Origin: Emydura subglobosa
Taxonomy: Eukaryota; Chordata; Testudines; Chelidae
DNA length: 64,000 bases
Direction: 5' to 3'
NCBI GenBank assembly: GCA_007922225.1
Contig: ML679972.1
Location: 37,511,765-37,575,764, forward strand
The translations under genes were made by a program, and so were the position numbers. A model generated the notes under the pieces. That model was not told where the DNA came from. It worked only from the letters and a program-made list of their open reading frames with translations, and searched no databases. This document shows positions 10,085-19,860 of the stretch, piece by piece. Position 1 is the first letter of the stretch. The number at the start of each line of letters is the position of its first letter.

Positions 10085-10935
10085 GCAGTGCTTCTTGTTC
10101 ATAGAGTCTGACTCCAAGGTCAGAAAGGAGCATTGTGATGAACTAGCCTGGCCCTTTGCATCGCACCGCCCACAGGGCCTCGCTGAATTAATTCCTCTTT
10201 GAGCTAGAGCAGGGCTTTGAAAACAAAAATCCCATCTTGATTTCAAATTGGCCAATGATGGAGATTGCACCGCCTCTCTCGGCACTTTCCACTCTTCCAA
10301 TAGTCAATCCCTCTCACCGTTCAAATCGATGCCTTATTTCCAGCTTGAATTTGTTCAGCTTCAGCTTCCAGCCATTGGATCATCGTCCACCCTTCTCTGC
10401 TAGACTGAAGAGCCCGTGAGCAAATTCTTCTTCCTCACCTAGATACTGATCAATGGGGATCCCGTCACCCCTGTTAAGCTGAACAGATCGAGCTCCTGGA
10501 TTCTCTCACTGCACGGCAGGTTTCCCAATCCCCTAATCATTCTCGTGGCTCTTCTCTGACCCCCTCCAATTTACCAACATCCTTCTGTGCCAAAACTCCA
10601 CCAATCTCCCGTGAGTGCGTATGCAAGCAAGGGCACAATCTGGCTTGCTTACCAGTGATGCCCGAGCCAGTAACAGCCCAGACTGACTCTCAGCTCCTGG
10701 GGGGGGGGGAGGGGGGGGAGGGGCGTCTCTTTTATGCCCAATTTGCGGGCCTCTTGGGATTGTCCTCCATTTCTGTGAGCAGCTCCCCCTCTAAGCATTT
10801 GCCACGTTTGGACTTCGGGACTCTTTTGACAAGCTTCCTCCTGCTCTTTCAGGTCCCCCTTGCGGAAGATTAGTGCTATCTTCTGGAACGATTCTAACCT
10901 ATTGGGGATGTTCAGCGTCAACCTATTAGCAGAAT
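10085..10935 (-). mobile_element. CR1 LINE 3' fragment, antisense
   Basis: Starts TTCATAGAGTCTGACTCCAA + GGTCAGAAAGGAGCATTG, the antisense CR1 terminus. It runs through ACTGAAGAGCCCGTGAGCAA and GGCTCTTCTCTGACCCCC, the antisense 3' coding end. A G-rich run (10698-10722) interrupts it. Confidence 0.8.
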
Positions 10936-10939
10936 TACA

Positions 10940-11035
10940 GCACCAGCTGCAGGCCCCATTGTGTCAGGCGCTGCACAGACAGAGAGAGAGACAGTCCCTG
11001 CCCCAAAGAGTTCATGATCTAATACACCAATCAAG
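10940..11035 (-). mobile_element. SINE tail fragment, antisense
   Basis: GGCCCCATTGTGTCAGGCGC, TGCACAGACAGAGAG, GTCCCTGCCCCAAAGAG: the antisense of the SINE tail. Confidence 0.65.
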
Positions 11036-11039
11036 ACTG

Positions 11040-11175
11040 GATCCCCCTCCCCAGAAGATCTGCTCTAGTTCAAACCAGAACTAATTCAGGGCAGTCCTAG
11101 GGCCTGAGTTATACAGGCAGTCAGTGATTGATGATCACATGGGTGCCTTCTGGCCTTGGAATCTGTGAAAGTGTG
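11040..11175 (+). mobile_element. CR1 LINE 3' end
   Basis: TCAGTGATTGATGATCACAT then GGGTGCCTTCTGGCCTTGGA, a CR1 3' terminus. Confidence 0.6.
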
Positions 11176-11310
11176 GGAGGGGAAACCAAGGCACAGTGCG
11201 AGGAAGGGGACTTGGCCATGGTCACATGGCAGAAATGGGAATATAACCTTGGTTTCCAGAGGCTCAGTCCAGTGCTCCGTCCACTAAGCCACACAGCCCA
11301 CTGAGTGATT
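11176..11310 (-). mobile_element. MIR/CORE-like SINE, antisense
   Basis: GGGGAAACCAAGGCACAGTG, ACTTGGCCATGGTCACATGG, then CAGTGCTCCGTCCACTAAGC: antisense core and head. Confidence 0.7.
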
Positions 11311-11314
11311 CATC

Positions 11315-11825
11315 TCCAGCATGTTACTTAGCACTGTTGTTTCTATGATGATAGAACTTAGAAGCCCCAGTCAAGGAGGGCCCCTATTGTGCCAAGGGCT
11401 GTACCTTTTTATTGCTATTAGGTGTATTACAGAAGCACCTAGCAGCCCATCATGGCCCAGGACCCCATTTTATTTGGTGCTGTACATTTTTATTGTAATT
11501 ACATGTATTACAGTAGCGGCTGGGAGCCCCAGTCAGGGACTAGGATTCAAGGCTGCCGGGGTAAAACATTTTTATTGCTATTAGGTGTATTACATTAGCA
11601 CCTAGGCCATTGACCAGAACCCCACTGTTCTAAGTGCTATTAGGTGTATTACGGTAGCATCTTTGCTCCCAATCGTGGGCCAGGACCGCATTGTACTAGG
11701 CACTGTACATTTGTATTGCTATTAGGTGTATTACGGTAGCTTGGCTGCAGGGCCCACCCACCATGGACCATGCCTCCATGGTGTCCGGTGCTGTACAGAC
11801 ACATGATAAAATACAGCCCTGTCTC
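11315..11825 (-). repeat. Antisense SINE tail expanded into about six tandem units
   Basis: The string TTATTGCTATTAGGTGTATT or a close variant recurs near 11410, 11490, 11571, 11636 and 11715, each followed by ACRGTAGCACCTAG-like text and a cagtcatggcccaggaccccattgtac-like block. Period is roughly 65-90 bp. A normal SINE has one such tail. Confidence 0.8.
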
Positions 11826-11829
11826 CAGT

Positions 11830-12300
11830 GAGCTCTTAATGTCGGTGTCAGCAAAGACACAGCAGGTGAGTGGGACGGGCGGTGGATCAGCGGAAGTTGG
11901 CTGTAATTTTCCATCAGCCAGATTTTTCAATGAATCTAAAGTGCAAGATATGGTGGGGAGTTTGGGGGGGCTCCCCCGCTTTTCCTGCGGTGTGGGTGGG
12001 AAGGGGAGAGACAAAAGGAACCGTGCCCCCAAACTTGCACGTTTTGTTGTTGTTTCTTTTCTGAATTTTTGGCAGAAAACACTTCCCCCCCTTTTCGGGG
12101 AGCCTGAGCCGGAAAAGCCCAGCCATCTCAGTGCACGACGCCAGACGAGGGAGGACAGCCCCTGCACTGCGTGCGCTCTTAGCTAGCCCACCACACCGGC
12201 CTTTGGGGTGCCAAGAAATTGCTTCCCTCAACCTTGCCCCATTGCACCCCGTTTATAGCCCACCCTGTTTCTTTGATCTCCCTCTGTGTCGTTGCCTAAT
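11830..12300. other. Intron sequence, nothing recognised
   Basis: Open frames on both strands lack family motifs and exon-like borders. Confidence 0.5.
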
Positions 12301-12304
12301 TCGG

Positions 12305-12400
12305 AGGCTGAGTATATGCCCCTATGGTGTGCAGTACTGCAGCCATCCCAGATCACAGCTCTGTTGTGCCAGAGGCTGTGGAGACACGTCAGGCTTGCGA
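12305..12400 (-). mobile_element. SINE tail fragment, antisense
   Basis: GCCATCCCAGATCACAGCTC then TGTTGTGCCAGAGGCTGTGG matches the antisense tail. Confidence 0.5.
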
Positions 12401-12419
12401 CACGGACCGGCACGGCTGT

Positions 12420-12600
12420 TCCACAATAACTCCCCAGACGGACGCTCTTTTTCTGGTGTACGAGTTCCTTCTGCCAGTTTAGCTTAACCCACTTCAGAAT
12501 GAAGAGCATCCACGTGGAGAGCTATTGCAGAATAGCGCTAGCACTTCAAACCCACAGCCTGCCTTCACCCAGAATAATTCTCTGTGTAGACAAGGCCATG
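12420..12600. mobile_element. hAT-like MITE fragment
   Basis: Ends TTCTCTGTGTAGACAAGGCC, the terminus of the GGCTTGTCTACAC-type MITE seen at several other sites. The left end is decayed. Confidence 0.5.
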
Positions 12601-12604
12601 CCCC

Positions 12605-12685
12605 TAAGAGTTTACAGTCGAAATAGAAAATGGGGGGATTATTATCCCCATTTGACAGATGGGGAAATTTAGGCACAGCCAGTCT
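12605..12685 (-). mobile_element. MIR/CORE-like SINE fragment, antisense
   Basis: GATTATTATCCCCATTTGAC + AGATGGGGAAATTTAGGCAC is the antisense core. Confidence 0.7.
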
Positions 12686-12942
12686 AAGTGCTTCCCATGC
12701 AGATCTGGACTTCTCCAGCTATGAGCATGGGAAGCCACCCAGCTGCACCTCTTGCAATGCAAACACCTGGGCTCTTGCTAAGTGGGGCGAGACACCCCCC
12801 TCCCCCCCATGGCTTTCTGTCGCCGCCCACCCAGATCCAGGACCTTAGAAGATAAGAGAGCAGGACGGCCCAGCTAACACAGGTCCTCCACCCCATCCCG
12901 CGTGCTCCCCCCTCCCGGAGAAAAAAGCAGCCAGGCCCTTAC

Positions 12943-13159
12943 TGTTCAGACACGGGTTGTTTGTGCATCGGTCAATCTTCTTCTCGCAGTTGGAGCCGTG
13001 GTACCCCACGGGGCAGTGGCAGGTGTAGCCGCCTGTGGGCTTCTCGGCGCAGGTGCCTCCGTTGAAGCAGGGCCCGTCGGCACAGGTCATGGCGCTGATC
13101 TCGCAGTTCTTCCCGTAGAAGCCCTGGGGGCAGGTGCACTTGTAGCCATTCTCTAGATC
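12943..13159 (-). CDS. Delta-like Notch ligand, exon encoding the rest of EGF4, EGF5 and the start of EGF6
   Basis: A 217-nt minus-strand exon, from acceptor CTCTCAG to donor GTAAGG (phase 0 in, phase 1 out). It continues EGF4 with [20 protein letters not shown], gives all of EGF5 ([15 protein letters not shown] through NCEKK) and begins EGF6 ([11 protein letters not shown]). The [13 protein letters not shown] stretch is one of the best conserved in vertebrate Delta ligands and confirms the family. EGF5 carries an O-fucose consensus (CFNGGTC). Joined to the upstream exon the text reads GGSCD/DLENGY, the expected Delta order. The minus-strand open frame runs on past the donor into intron, so a frame call alone would give a false C-terminus. 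Confidence 0.94.
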
Positions 13160-13404
13160 CTGAGAGCAGGGGGCCGGGGGGGGAGGGAGAGGGAGAGAAG
13201 CAGCAGGTTCTAGATGAAATCTGTAACCACTTGGGTGGGGACACGGGGGGAAGCTGGGGAACGAGCACCCAAGAGATTGAGGAACCTGACTGCCGTGGGA
13301 TTGCAGTGGGATCCGAGCACAGGGTGCTGTGAACATTACACGACTGACGACCTCAGCTCTTCGTCAGGAGAAGGAAGCCGGCCTTATGGGACAGATGCTG
13401 CGCT

Positions 13405-13600
13405 GGGGCTCGGGGCTTGTCTACGCCCCGGGGGCTGTCGTGGCAGAGCTTTGGTGCTGGAACTGTGCTAGCATTGCTGTAGGAAAACTGTCCCCCTGAG
13501 CAACCGCAGCTAGACGGATGGGAGCATTCTCCCAGCACCCCAGCTGCATCCACACAGGGGGCAAGGTGGGCAGGGGGATTTTTCTTGCCCCTGAGCGCCA
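13405..13600. mobile_element. Possible hAT-like MITE fragment
   Basis: Begins CGGGGCTTGTCTACGCCCCG and includes CTGGAACTGTGCTAGCATTG, similar to other GGCTTGTCTACAC-type elements here. No clear right end. Confidence 0.4.
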
Positions 13601-13799
13601 TCGCTCCATCAGCCTAAATGCCACATTTCCAGGTGGTCACAGCTCCATCCCCGGCTCTGCCACAGGCTCCCCAGGCAGGTCACTGAGGTCCACGTCCTCA
13701 GAGCTACGTAGGCACCTAACTCCCATGGGGACCTGAGTCTTAAAGTTTTGTCAATGCACAATAATTGTCCTGCTCTAACTACTGAGATGGGCGGCTCTT

Positions 13800-14085
13800 T
13801 GGGCAGGGGCTGTCTTCTGGCTCTGGGTTTGTACAGCCCCTGGCACAATGAGGGCTTGGTACATAACTGGGTACCTAGGCAACTACCATAATACACCCAA
13901 TAGAAATAATGTACAGCTCCTGGCACCATGGGTCCCTGGTCCATGACTGGGGTGTCTAGGCCTTACTGTAATATACCTAATAACAATAAAATGTACAGTG
14001 TTTGGTGTAATGGGGGACCTTCTAGTCCATGACTGAGGTTCTGTGGTGCTACCATAATACACCTAATAAATTAGTCTTGTTAAAC
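13800..14085 (+). repeat. SINE tail in tandem (three units of ~80-85 bp)
   Basis: GTACAGCCCCTGGCACAATG (13832), TACAGCTCCTGGCACCATGG (13912) and TACAGTGTTTGGTGTAATGG (13994) each precede TCCATGACTGGGG-like and ACCATAATACACCTAATA-like blocks. Confidence 0.8.
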
Positions 14086-14089
14086 CTGT

Positions 14090-14325
14090 ACAGCCCCCAA
14101 GAGTGGATGCAGGTAGCCTGGGACAAAGGGGCTGGTACCCACACAGGAAGGGAATGAGCTACACTGGCAAAAGGTACATTGATCCCACTATAGCTGCTCC
14201 AGACTGTGGGTTGACACAGGATAACTTTATCCGTTTAAAAAAAAGAAAAAGATTCATAGCCCTGACTGGCATTGTCACTCTGGGACAAAATGTGTGTGTA
14301 GAGCCAGCCTCAGTCCTCAGCAGAC
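14090..14325. mobile_element. Possible MITE remnant
   Basis: GAGCTACACTGGCAAAAGGT... and an end GTGTGTGTAGAGCCAGCCTC recall the TCTACAC-type MITE, but the ends are poor. Confidence 0.35.
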
Positions 14326-14377
14326 AGAGTTGATGCAGGAGGCTAGATCAGATGGTCAGAGAGGGCCCTTACAACCT

Positions 14378-14610
14378 ATAACCCCTCTGTGCCTCAGTTT
14401 CCTTTTTGTAAAATTGGGAGAATAATCCTTCCTTTCTCTGTCCCGTCTATTTCAACTGTGAGTTCTTCAGGACACGGACTGGTTCTCATGGAGCCTTGAT
14501 CATGGCTGCTGTGTGTCTGGGCAGTGCCCAGCGCGACGGGGCCCTGATCTCAGTTGTTGCTTCTAGGGGCTCCCATAATACACCTAATAGTAAATGTGCA
14601 GCTGCGGCTA
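14378..14610 (+). mobile_element. MIR/CORE-like SINE with tail
   Basis: TCTGTGCCTCAGTTTCCTTT, GTAAAATTGGGAGAATAATC, GTGAGTTCTTCAGGACACGG, then GCAGTGCCCAGCGCGACGGG and CCCATAATACACCTAATAG. It shows the complete core-to-tail order of the family whose tails are amplified elsewhere. Confidence 0.75.
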
Positions 14611-14809
14611 GAAAAAGCAAAATGTTAGGGTGCAGAAGGACTGAGATGGGAAATAGCTGAAAATATTCGAATGTGCCTTATATAAAACAGTAGGGCAGTC
14701 TGGCTTGGGAGAACTGTTCCATTCAGGCCCCATCGTGGAATGGGGCAGTGACACACAGAGGGATTTCATAGATAGGCATTGAGAGCACTAGAGATCTGTA
14801 TTATCACTA

Positions 14810-15010
14810 ATATTTATGAGGTGTATTAGAGTAATCCCCATCCCACCCTCTTGGCCGGTCTTTTTGGAGGGCGTTCCCTAGATGCAGTGACCCAGACCCA
14901 GTCAGGGCACAGTGCTGGGCGCTGCACAGACACAGAACGAGAGAACCAGAGAAAGCTGGAGCTGTGTAGCTGAGAAAGGAGACCTGATCAAAGAGAGGAT
15001 GGTGACAGTA
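14810..15010 (-). mobile_element. SINE tail fragment and adjoining repeat, antisense
   Basis: ATATTTATGAGGTGTATTAG at the left and CAGGGCACAGTGCTGGGCGC in the middle match the antisense tail. The ACCCTCTTGGCCGGTCTTTT block is related to text at 17360-17400. Confidence 0.45.
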
Positions 15011-15044
15011 GCTCTTCACCCTGGCACCTAATGCAAGGCAGCAT

Positions 15045-15420
15045 GTTCAAAGCTGACGACTGGCTCGGTACACAAGGGACCACTGGCCTGTGGAACTCTC
15101 TGACACATGATTATCGTCAGCATTGAAGCCGAGAGCTAGGCAGGAGTCAAACTCAAGGACTGGCTATTTGGGCATTTCCAGACTTATCTGAAAGAGGTGT
15201 TTTGGAAGGGAGCTAAACCCGCACGCTTCAGGACATCATCCAGTCTCTACCTGACCCAGGTTGGGAAGCAGCTTCCCCGCTGGGTAGGTTATCCCCTCAT
15301 TGCCCAGTAGGCGGGTGTCTGACGCAGCTGGGACTGGCCGCTGTTTGAGACGGGATACCAGGGTAGATGGGCCCCTGGTCTGATCCAGTCCAGCAGTTCC
15401 TGTGGGCCTAACAATGAAGA
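15045..15420 (+). mobile_element. CR1/L3-like LINE 3' fragment
   Basis: CCTGTGGAACTCTCTGACAC near the start, AGACTTATCTGAAAGAGG, and an end GGTAGATGGGCCCCTGGTCT + GATCCAGTCCAGCAG, the same kind of 3' end as the long CR1 at 63190. Confidence 0.65.
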
Positions 15421-16115
15421 GGTACCCACGCCAGATGGCGGTTCTGAAGCCTGAAAAGCCAGCCACAATCTCAATTGGCACATGGTGTTGGGCAAGGTCA
15501 GGACTCCGATTGGAGGCTTCTGGGAAGGTGGGGGAAAATGGGGCACAGCAGGAAGCTGGGCGGATGATCCAGTAGGGGGCGCTCTCCCTTTGTGGTCAGG
15601 GCTGACCCCAATGCCCCAGTGCAGGGCTGCAGGGCACATGGCTCAGCAGGGGGCAGACTCCAGCACTGAGCTGGTGCTGCCGTCCTTCGGAGGCAACGTA
15701 GAATCGAGGAGACGTCCCTGGCACCCCCTCCACATCTGCCCGTGGGTCTGAACCACCAGCCATGCTGCCTCCCTACATGTGCCCTTCCTTGCAGCTGCAG
15801 CTAGGGCGGGAACCTTTCCACCTCAGCTTTTTCCGTAGCATCCTGCATGCAATTATAATGATTTCCCTTTCCCCCACCTGGATCTTTATGGGGATGTGGG
15901 AGTGTGACCCAAGCCTCTTTTGATGCCAACAGGCAGAGGGCCCAGGGCTGCACACAGCTTCTGAGGGTGCCCTGGGCTTGGTATTTATAGACTAAAAGAG
16001 CCCTGTAAAGGTCTCTAATGCAAGCCCGCGTCACACTGCCCATGAACTGTTTTGCAAGAGGCCTGTGGGGATAATACGTAAGGAGCTATGTACATAGAGT
16101 GGAAATCATGGTCTT
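15421..16115. other. Intron sequence, nothing recognised
   Basis: No coding signal or confident repeat family. Confidence 0.5.
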
Positions 16116-16119
16116 AAAG

Positions 16120-16495
16120 CCTTGTCGTTAAAGGCAGGAGCCCCAGAGGTCACGTGTCTTCAAGCGGGTTCCACCAGACAGGAGATGAAGACGGAGATGG
16201 CTGAAGGGTGTGTATCTTACAGTGGAGGTGTATTTGCTAATGAAGAGCACGCAGGGACTTCAAGAGAAGATGAATAGGAAGAGGTGAAGAGAGAGGGGGC
16301 CATGTTTTGCATGTAAAGAAACATCTGGGGGAGACAAAGTCTTGATCTTACTAATGGAGGTGCTCTGCCATCCTGCTTGAAAACCGCTGGGAGAAGGACT
16401 TTGGGCTTCTTAAACAAGAGGGCGTCTTGTTAGTCAAGCTCAGGCTCTAGAAAGCGTGCTATGATTTGATTTTCTATGTCACCCTGGCATCCATT
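16120..16495 (+). repeat. LTR-like repeat with CAGGCTCTAGA-type end (copy 2 of 3)
   Basis: AGTCAAGCTCAGGCTCTAGAAAG near 16433 is followed by GATTTGATTTTCTATGTC, matching the end of copies near 2722 and 26795. Confidence 0.4.
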
Positions 16496-16497
16496 CA

Positions 16498-16765
16498 CAG
16501 ATCCCAAGGCCAAAAGGGCCCGTTGTGATCTCAGACGTCCTGCCTAATACAGGCCCAGGAACTGCCCCAAAACAATTCTTGGAGCAGATCTTTTGGAAAA
16601 ACATCCCCGCTTAATTTTAAAATTGCCAGTGAGGCAGAATCCACCGGTAAATTGGTCCTGCGATTAATTACGCTCACCCTGAAAAACGTAGGCCTTTGTT
16701 TCCTGCCTTTTGGCTCGCTGCCATTCAAATCTCTGTTCGACAGCCGTGTACTGGCAGCTTTCCCT
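16498..16765 (-). mobile_element. CR1 LINE 3' fragment, antisense
   Basis: CCAAGGCCAAAAGGGCCCGT + TGTGATCTCAGACGTCCTGC, then GAGCAGATCTTTTGGAAAAA, the standard antisense CR1 end. Confidence 0.85.
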
Positions 16766-16769
16766 ATAG

Positions 16770-17690
16770 CCAAAGTTAAGTGCTGGCCATTCAGCGGAGC
16801 TGGGGTCTAGGGTGGACCTAACAAGCCAGCGTGTTCTTTTGGGAGCAGCAGCTCCGGGAACTCTGCCGGGGGATGCTCAGAGGGTGCGGGGGTTGGAGTG
16901 GGTCTGTTGCTAGCCTGCGTGGGGAGTGGCACAGGGAGAGGGGAAGGAAAGGGGATCCCAGGATACCCGGTAGCTCTGCCCAACACCTGCCTTCACTCTG
17001 CAGGCCTAAGAGCCTTCCCCTGTGTGGCTGTGACAGCTGCCACCTAGACCCTCCTGCACCCTGCTTCAGAACTCAGGGTGGGATTGCCAGGGGCCAGGCT
17101 GGTACACCACCACCCCCTGTACACACACAAACACACAGAGCCTCTCCCAGGCAGGCGCTCTGACCACTAGGCCCCCCTGCCTTTCTATTAACTCCGCACC
17201 CACCGGAGACAGCTGTAGGGCGCTGGGGCCCTGCTCGTCTAAGGGCACAGAAGGCAGCTAGGGCAGAGCTAGATCTGCTATAGGGCAGCTCAGCCATTTT
17301 GTGGGGCATGGACAGGGTGTGGGAGGGGTTATTTCCCCAGCCGCCAAACCCTCCCAGTCCCACCCTCCTGGCCACAATCTTTTCAGAGGGGTGTTTCCTA
17401 GACGCAGAGACCTCCCCCTCCCCAGCCCTCTGCGCACAGGAGGGAGCCATCTATAGCACTGCCCATCACTGTAGCCTCCAGGCTGCACAGTCGGTCCCCG
17501 TGGCTAGAGGAAGGAGACTTCACCCCCACCCCCACTGGGGATCTAGCGCCCTATACAGATGTGGCCACTGCCTCCCTTATTGCAGGGGCTGGGAGTTAAG
17601 GCTCACTTGCCCCCGCCCCGCCATGGGGCCCCAGCACCCAGCCCGGCTCCTCCACCATGCACAAACCCCCTGCCCCCGGCTGCGGTGCTG
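16770..17690. other. Intron sequence, mostly unrecognised
   Basis: GC-rich. 17140-17180 (GCGCTCTGACCACTAGGCCC) is a short antisense SINE-head relic. No exon-like frame. Confidence 0.5.
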
Positions 17691-17810
17691 GTAATGGGGT
17701 GGGGGGGATGATGCTGACGATGTGGGGTGGGGGTTGGGGTACAGTGGGGTGGGGGAGGTGATGCAGGGGGTGCAGTGGCATGGGTGGTGAGGTGCCGTGG
17801 GGTGGGATGG

Positions 17811-18518
17811 GGTGATGCTGACGTCGTGGCTGCCTCCATTTGAGCAGGGGTGGGGGTGTTAGCGGAGGGGTGCAGTGGAGGTTACAGTGAGGAGGGGTGC
17901 AGTGGGATAGGGGTTAGTGGGAGGAGTGCAGTGGCGTGAGGTTTAGTGGGGGTGCAGTGGGGCGGGGGAGGGGTGATACTGACGTCACAGCTGCCTTTGT
18001 TCTTGTAGGGGTTTGGGTTGCAATGGGGTTGAGGGTGCTGTGAAGTGGGGGGGTGTAGCTGGAATGGGGGCTACAGAGGGGTTGGTGATACAGTGGGGTG
18101 GGGGATGCAATCCTAGGGGGTGCCGCGGGGTGATATTGACGTCACAGCTGCCTCCATTCCAGCAGGGGTGGGTGTTTTACCAGAGAGGTGCAATGGGCAG
18201 GGGTTAGCGAGAGGGGTGCAGCAGGCTGAGGTTTAGTGGGGAGTCACAGTGGGGTGGGGATATTAGTTGGGGGGAGCCATGGGGTGGGGGAGGGGGTGAT
18301 ACTGACATCACAGCTGCCTCATTCTTGTGGGGGTTGGGATGGCAATGGGGTTGCGGGTGCTGTGGAGTGCCGGGGGGCTGCAGGGGAGTGGGGTGGGCAT
18401 AGGGGGTTCCGTGAGGTGGGGGGGTTACAGCGGGGTGCAGGGGCTACCGAGGGGTGCCGGGGGGGTGGGGTGGGGGAGGGGTGATACTGACGTCACAGCT
18501 GCCTCCGCTCTTGCAGGG
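17811..18518 (-). repeat. Tandem array of the EGF4-exon tail plus splice donor (about 157-185 bp units)
   Basis: Five copies of a ~40-bp module start near 17811, 17972, 18129, 18295 and 18480. The last is the genuine end of the EGF1-4 exon. On the minus strand each copy resembles the exon end (Pro-Cys-x-Asn/Ser-Gly-Gly-Ser-Cys-Asp) followed by GTCAGT or a one-base variant. Spacers are G-rich and fall into two alternating types: copies 1 and 3 share GCAGGGGTGGGGGTGTTA-like text, copies 2 and 4 share TTGTAGGGGTTTGGGTTG-like text. This makes a higher-order dimer of about 315-330 bp. A decayed further unit may exist near 17707. The copies have no obvious branch/acceptor in front of them, so I do not call them exons. 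Confidence 0.85.
17980..18501. promoter_or_regulatory. Repeated joined CRE and E-box sequence (TGACGTCACAGCTG)
   Basis: The 14-bp string TGACGTCACAGCTG occurs intact at 17980-17993, 18137-18150 and 18488-18501, as TGACATCACAGCTG at 18303-18316, and decayed at 17819-17832. It is a full palindromic cAMP-response element joined to the E-box CAGCTG, the type bound by ASCL1-class proneural factors. The copy at 18488-18501 straddles the exon/intron border. Regulatory use is inference only. Confidence 0.4.
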
Positions 18519-18853
18519 GTTGCTGTCGCACTCGTTGGTCTCGATCTCGCAGCCGGTGCCCGTGAAGCCGGCCCGGCAGCTGCAGGTGTAGCTGCCCTGG
18601 CCCGTGTTGGTGCAGGTGGCGCCGTTCTGGCAGGGCCGGTGGTTGGTGCAGTAGTTGAGGTCCTGGTTACAGAAGAGGCCGCCCCAGCCCTCGTGGCAGT
18701 TGCACTGCCAGGGCTGGCTGCAGGCGCCGTGCAGGCAGCCCGGGTAGCGGACGCACTCGTCGCACAGGCGCCCCTGCCAGCCGAGCCGGCACTTGCACTC
18801 TCCGGGCCGCTCGCAGTAGCCGTGCCGCTCGCTGCAGCCGGGCAGACAGATGG
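18492..18853 (-). CDS. Delta-like Notch ligand, exon encoding EGF1-3 and the first part of EGF4
   Basis: A 362-nt minus-strand exon, from acceptor CTCTCCAG to donor GTCAGT (phase 1 in, phase 0 out). It encodes EGF1 ([20 protein letters not shown] onward), EGF2 ([20 protein letters not shown] onward), EGF3 ([16 protein letters not shown] onward) and the start of EGF4 ([16 protein letters not shown]). EGF1-2 are the atypical short repeats that always follow the DSL domain. EGF3 and EGF4 carry the O-fucose pattern C-x4-S/T-C. The donor has C at +3, so it departs from GTRAGT and may be weak. The last ~30 exon bases and the donor are repeated four more times in the intron just downstream (17811-18333). 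Overlapping long plus-strand open frames are antisense shadows of this high-GC exon. Confidence 0.95.
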
Positions 18854-18884
18854 CTGGAGAGTGGAACAGAGGGGAGAGAAGGGA

Positions 18885-19005
18885 GGGTCGGGGAAGGGCG
18901 GGGGGGGGGGGGGGAGGGGAAAAGGGGGGGGTCAGGGGAAGGGGAGAGAGGAAAGGGATGTGAGGGGAGGGGAGAAAGGGGGAGGGTTGAGGGAAGGGGG
19001 AGCAA
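18885..19005. repeat. G-rich low-complexity tract
   Basis: Long runs of G and GGGGA/GGGAA just upstream (in gene direction) of the EGF1-4 exon acceptor. On the sense strand it is a pyrimidine tract. Confidence 0.85.
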
Positions 19006-19289
19006 GGTTTGCTGTACAGATTTATGGTCTTTAATCACAGCTGGCACCTGCCACCATCCCACCTGCCTCCAAATCTCACGTGCTTGAGATTTAGTGGAGG
19101 TGGGGGGGAGACTCCTGTCTCCATCCCCCCCCAACCTATTGTTCCCTGGAAAGAGGGGGAAGCCCTGACCCACTCCCTGATACCCCATTCCCCCCTCCCC
19201 CGATGCCCATATCTTCCATGTGCTCTGGGCGGGCTGGGGGGACGGGCGGGAGGGAGCAGCTGGTACCCTGGTTGAATACACTGAGGAGG

Positions 19290-19860
19290 GGTTGGGAGGT
19301 GTGGGGTTGGATGCTTGTTGACAGCCATCTCCGAGCCCAGCGGAAATGGGGCGGGGGAGGTAATGGAGTGCAGGGGAAGAAGAGGGGCTGGGCATTCAGT
19401 GAAGGGACTTTCCATGGCTGGTGGGGCTGGGGAGGCAGGAGGGGAGGGCTGGACACTGACTGACAACCATTTCCATCCAGGCCCGATGGCTGTGGGGAAG
19501 CTATGCGAGCTGCGGGGGGCAGAAATGCTTAGTGTAATAGAGCTTGGAGTGGGGCAGCTGAGGAGGGTGTGGAGTGGGGCGGGGATTGATGGTAATTGAG
19601 GGTACATCTCGGGGCCCCCGGAGGCTGCGGGGGCAGTTTCGTGTGCGGGGGGGGGGTTGGCTGTTTCCGTGGAGGAGGTGGTGGGTGCACTCTGAGGACC
19701 ATTTCCACACCTGCCAGGGTTGTGGGGGCGGGATGGGGGCAGCAAAGCCAGGGGGCAGGCGCTCATTGAGAGCAATCTCGCTTCCCCATGGGGCCCGGGG
19801 AAGTGGGGGCTGGGCACTTATGGCTGGTGATCTCCACGCCAGATAGGGCTGGGAGGTGTG
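19290..19860. repeat. Minisatellite, about 70-150 bp degenerate units
   Basis: Blocks of the type GGGCTGGRCACTNACTGACAACCATYTCC plus AGGGCTGTGGGG recur near 19310, 19385, 19450, 19690 and 19810. Proline-rich antisense frames here are artefacts of the repeat. Confidence 0.6.

Noticed and set aside
12845..12942. Minus-strand frame continuing past the EGF4-6 exon
   Set aside because: The frame runs through a GTAAGG donor into intron. The spliced product joins in phase to the next EGF6 segment.
17811..18333. Additional EGF exons or micro-exons in the array
   Set aside because: Only the last ~10 codons of the exon are copied, one copy is frameshifted, and no acceptor precedes them.
18327..19034. 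A 235-codon plus-strand open frame across the EGF exon
   Set aside because: It is the antisense shadow of a high-GC exon and adjoining G-rich repeats. Ala/Val/Gly bias, no domain, no splice signals.
19035..19817. A 260-codon minus-strand Pro/Ser frame
   Set aside because: Lies in minisatellite DNA, with no conserved domain and no link in phase to the Delta exons.
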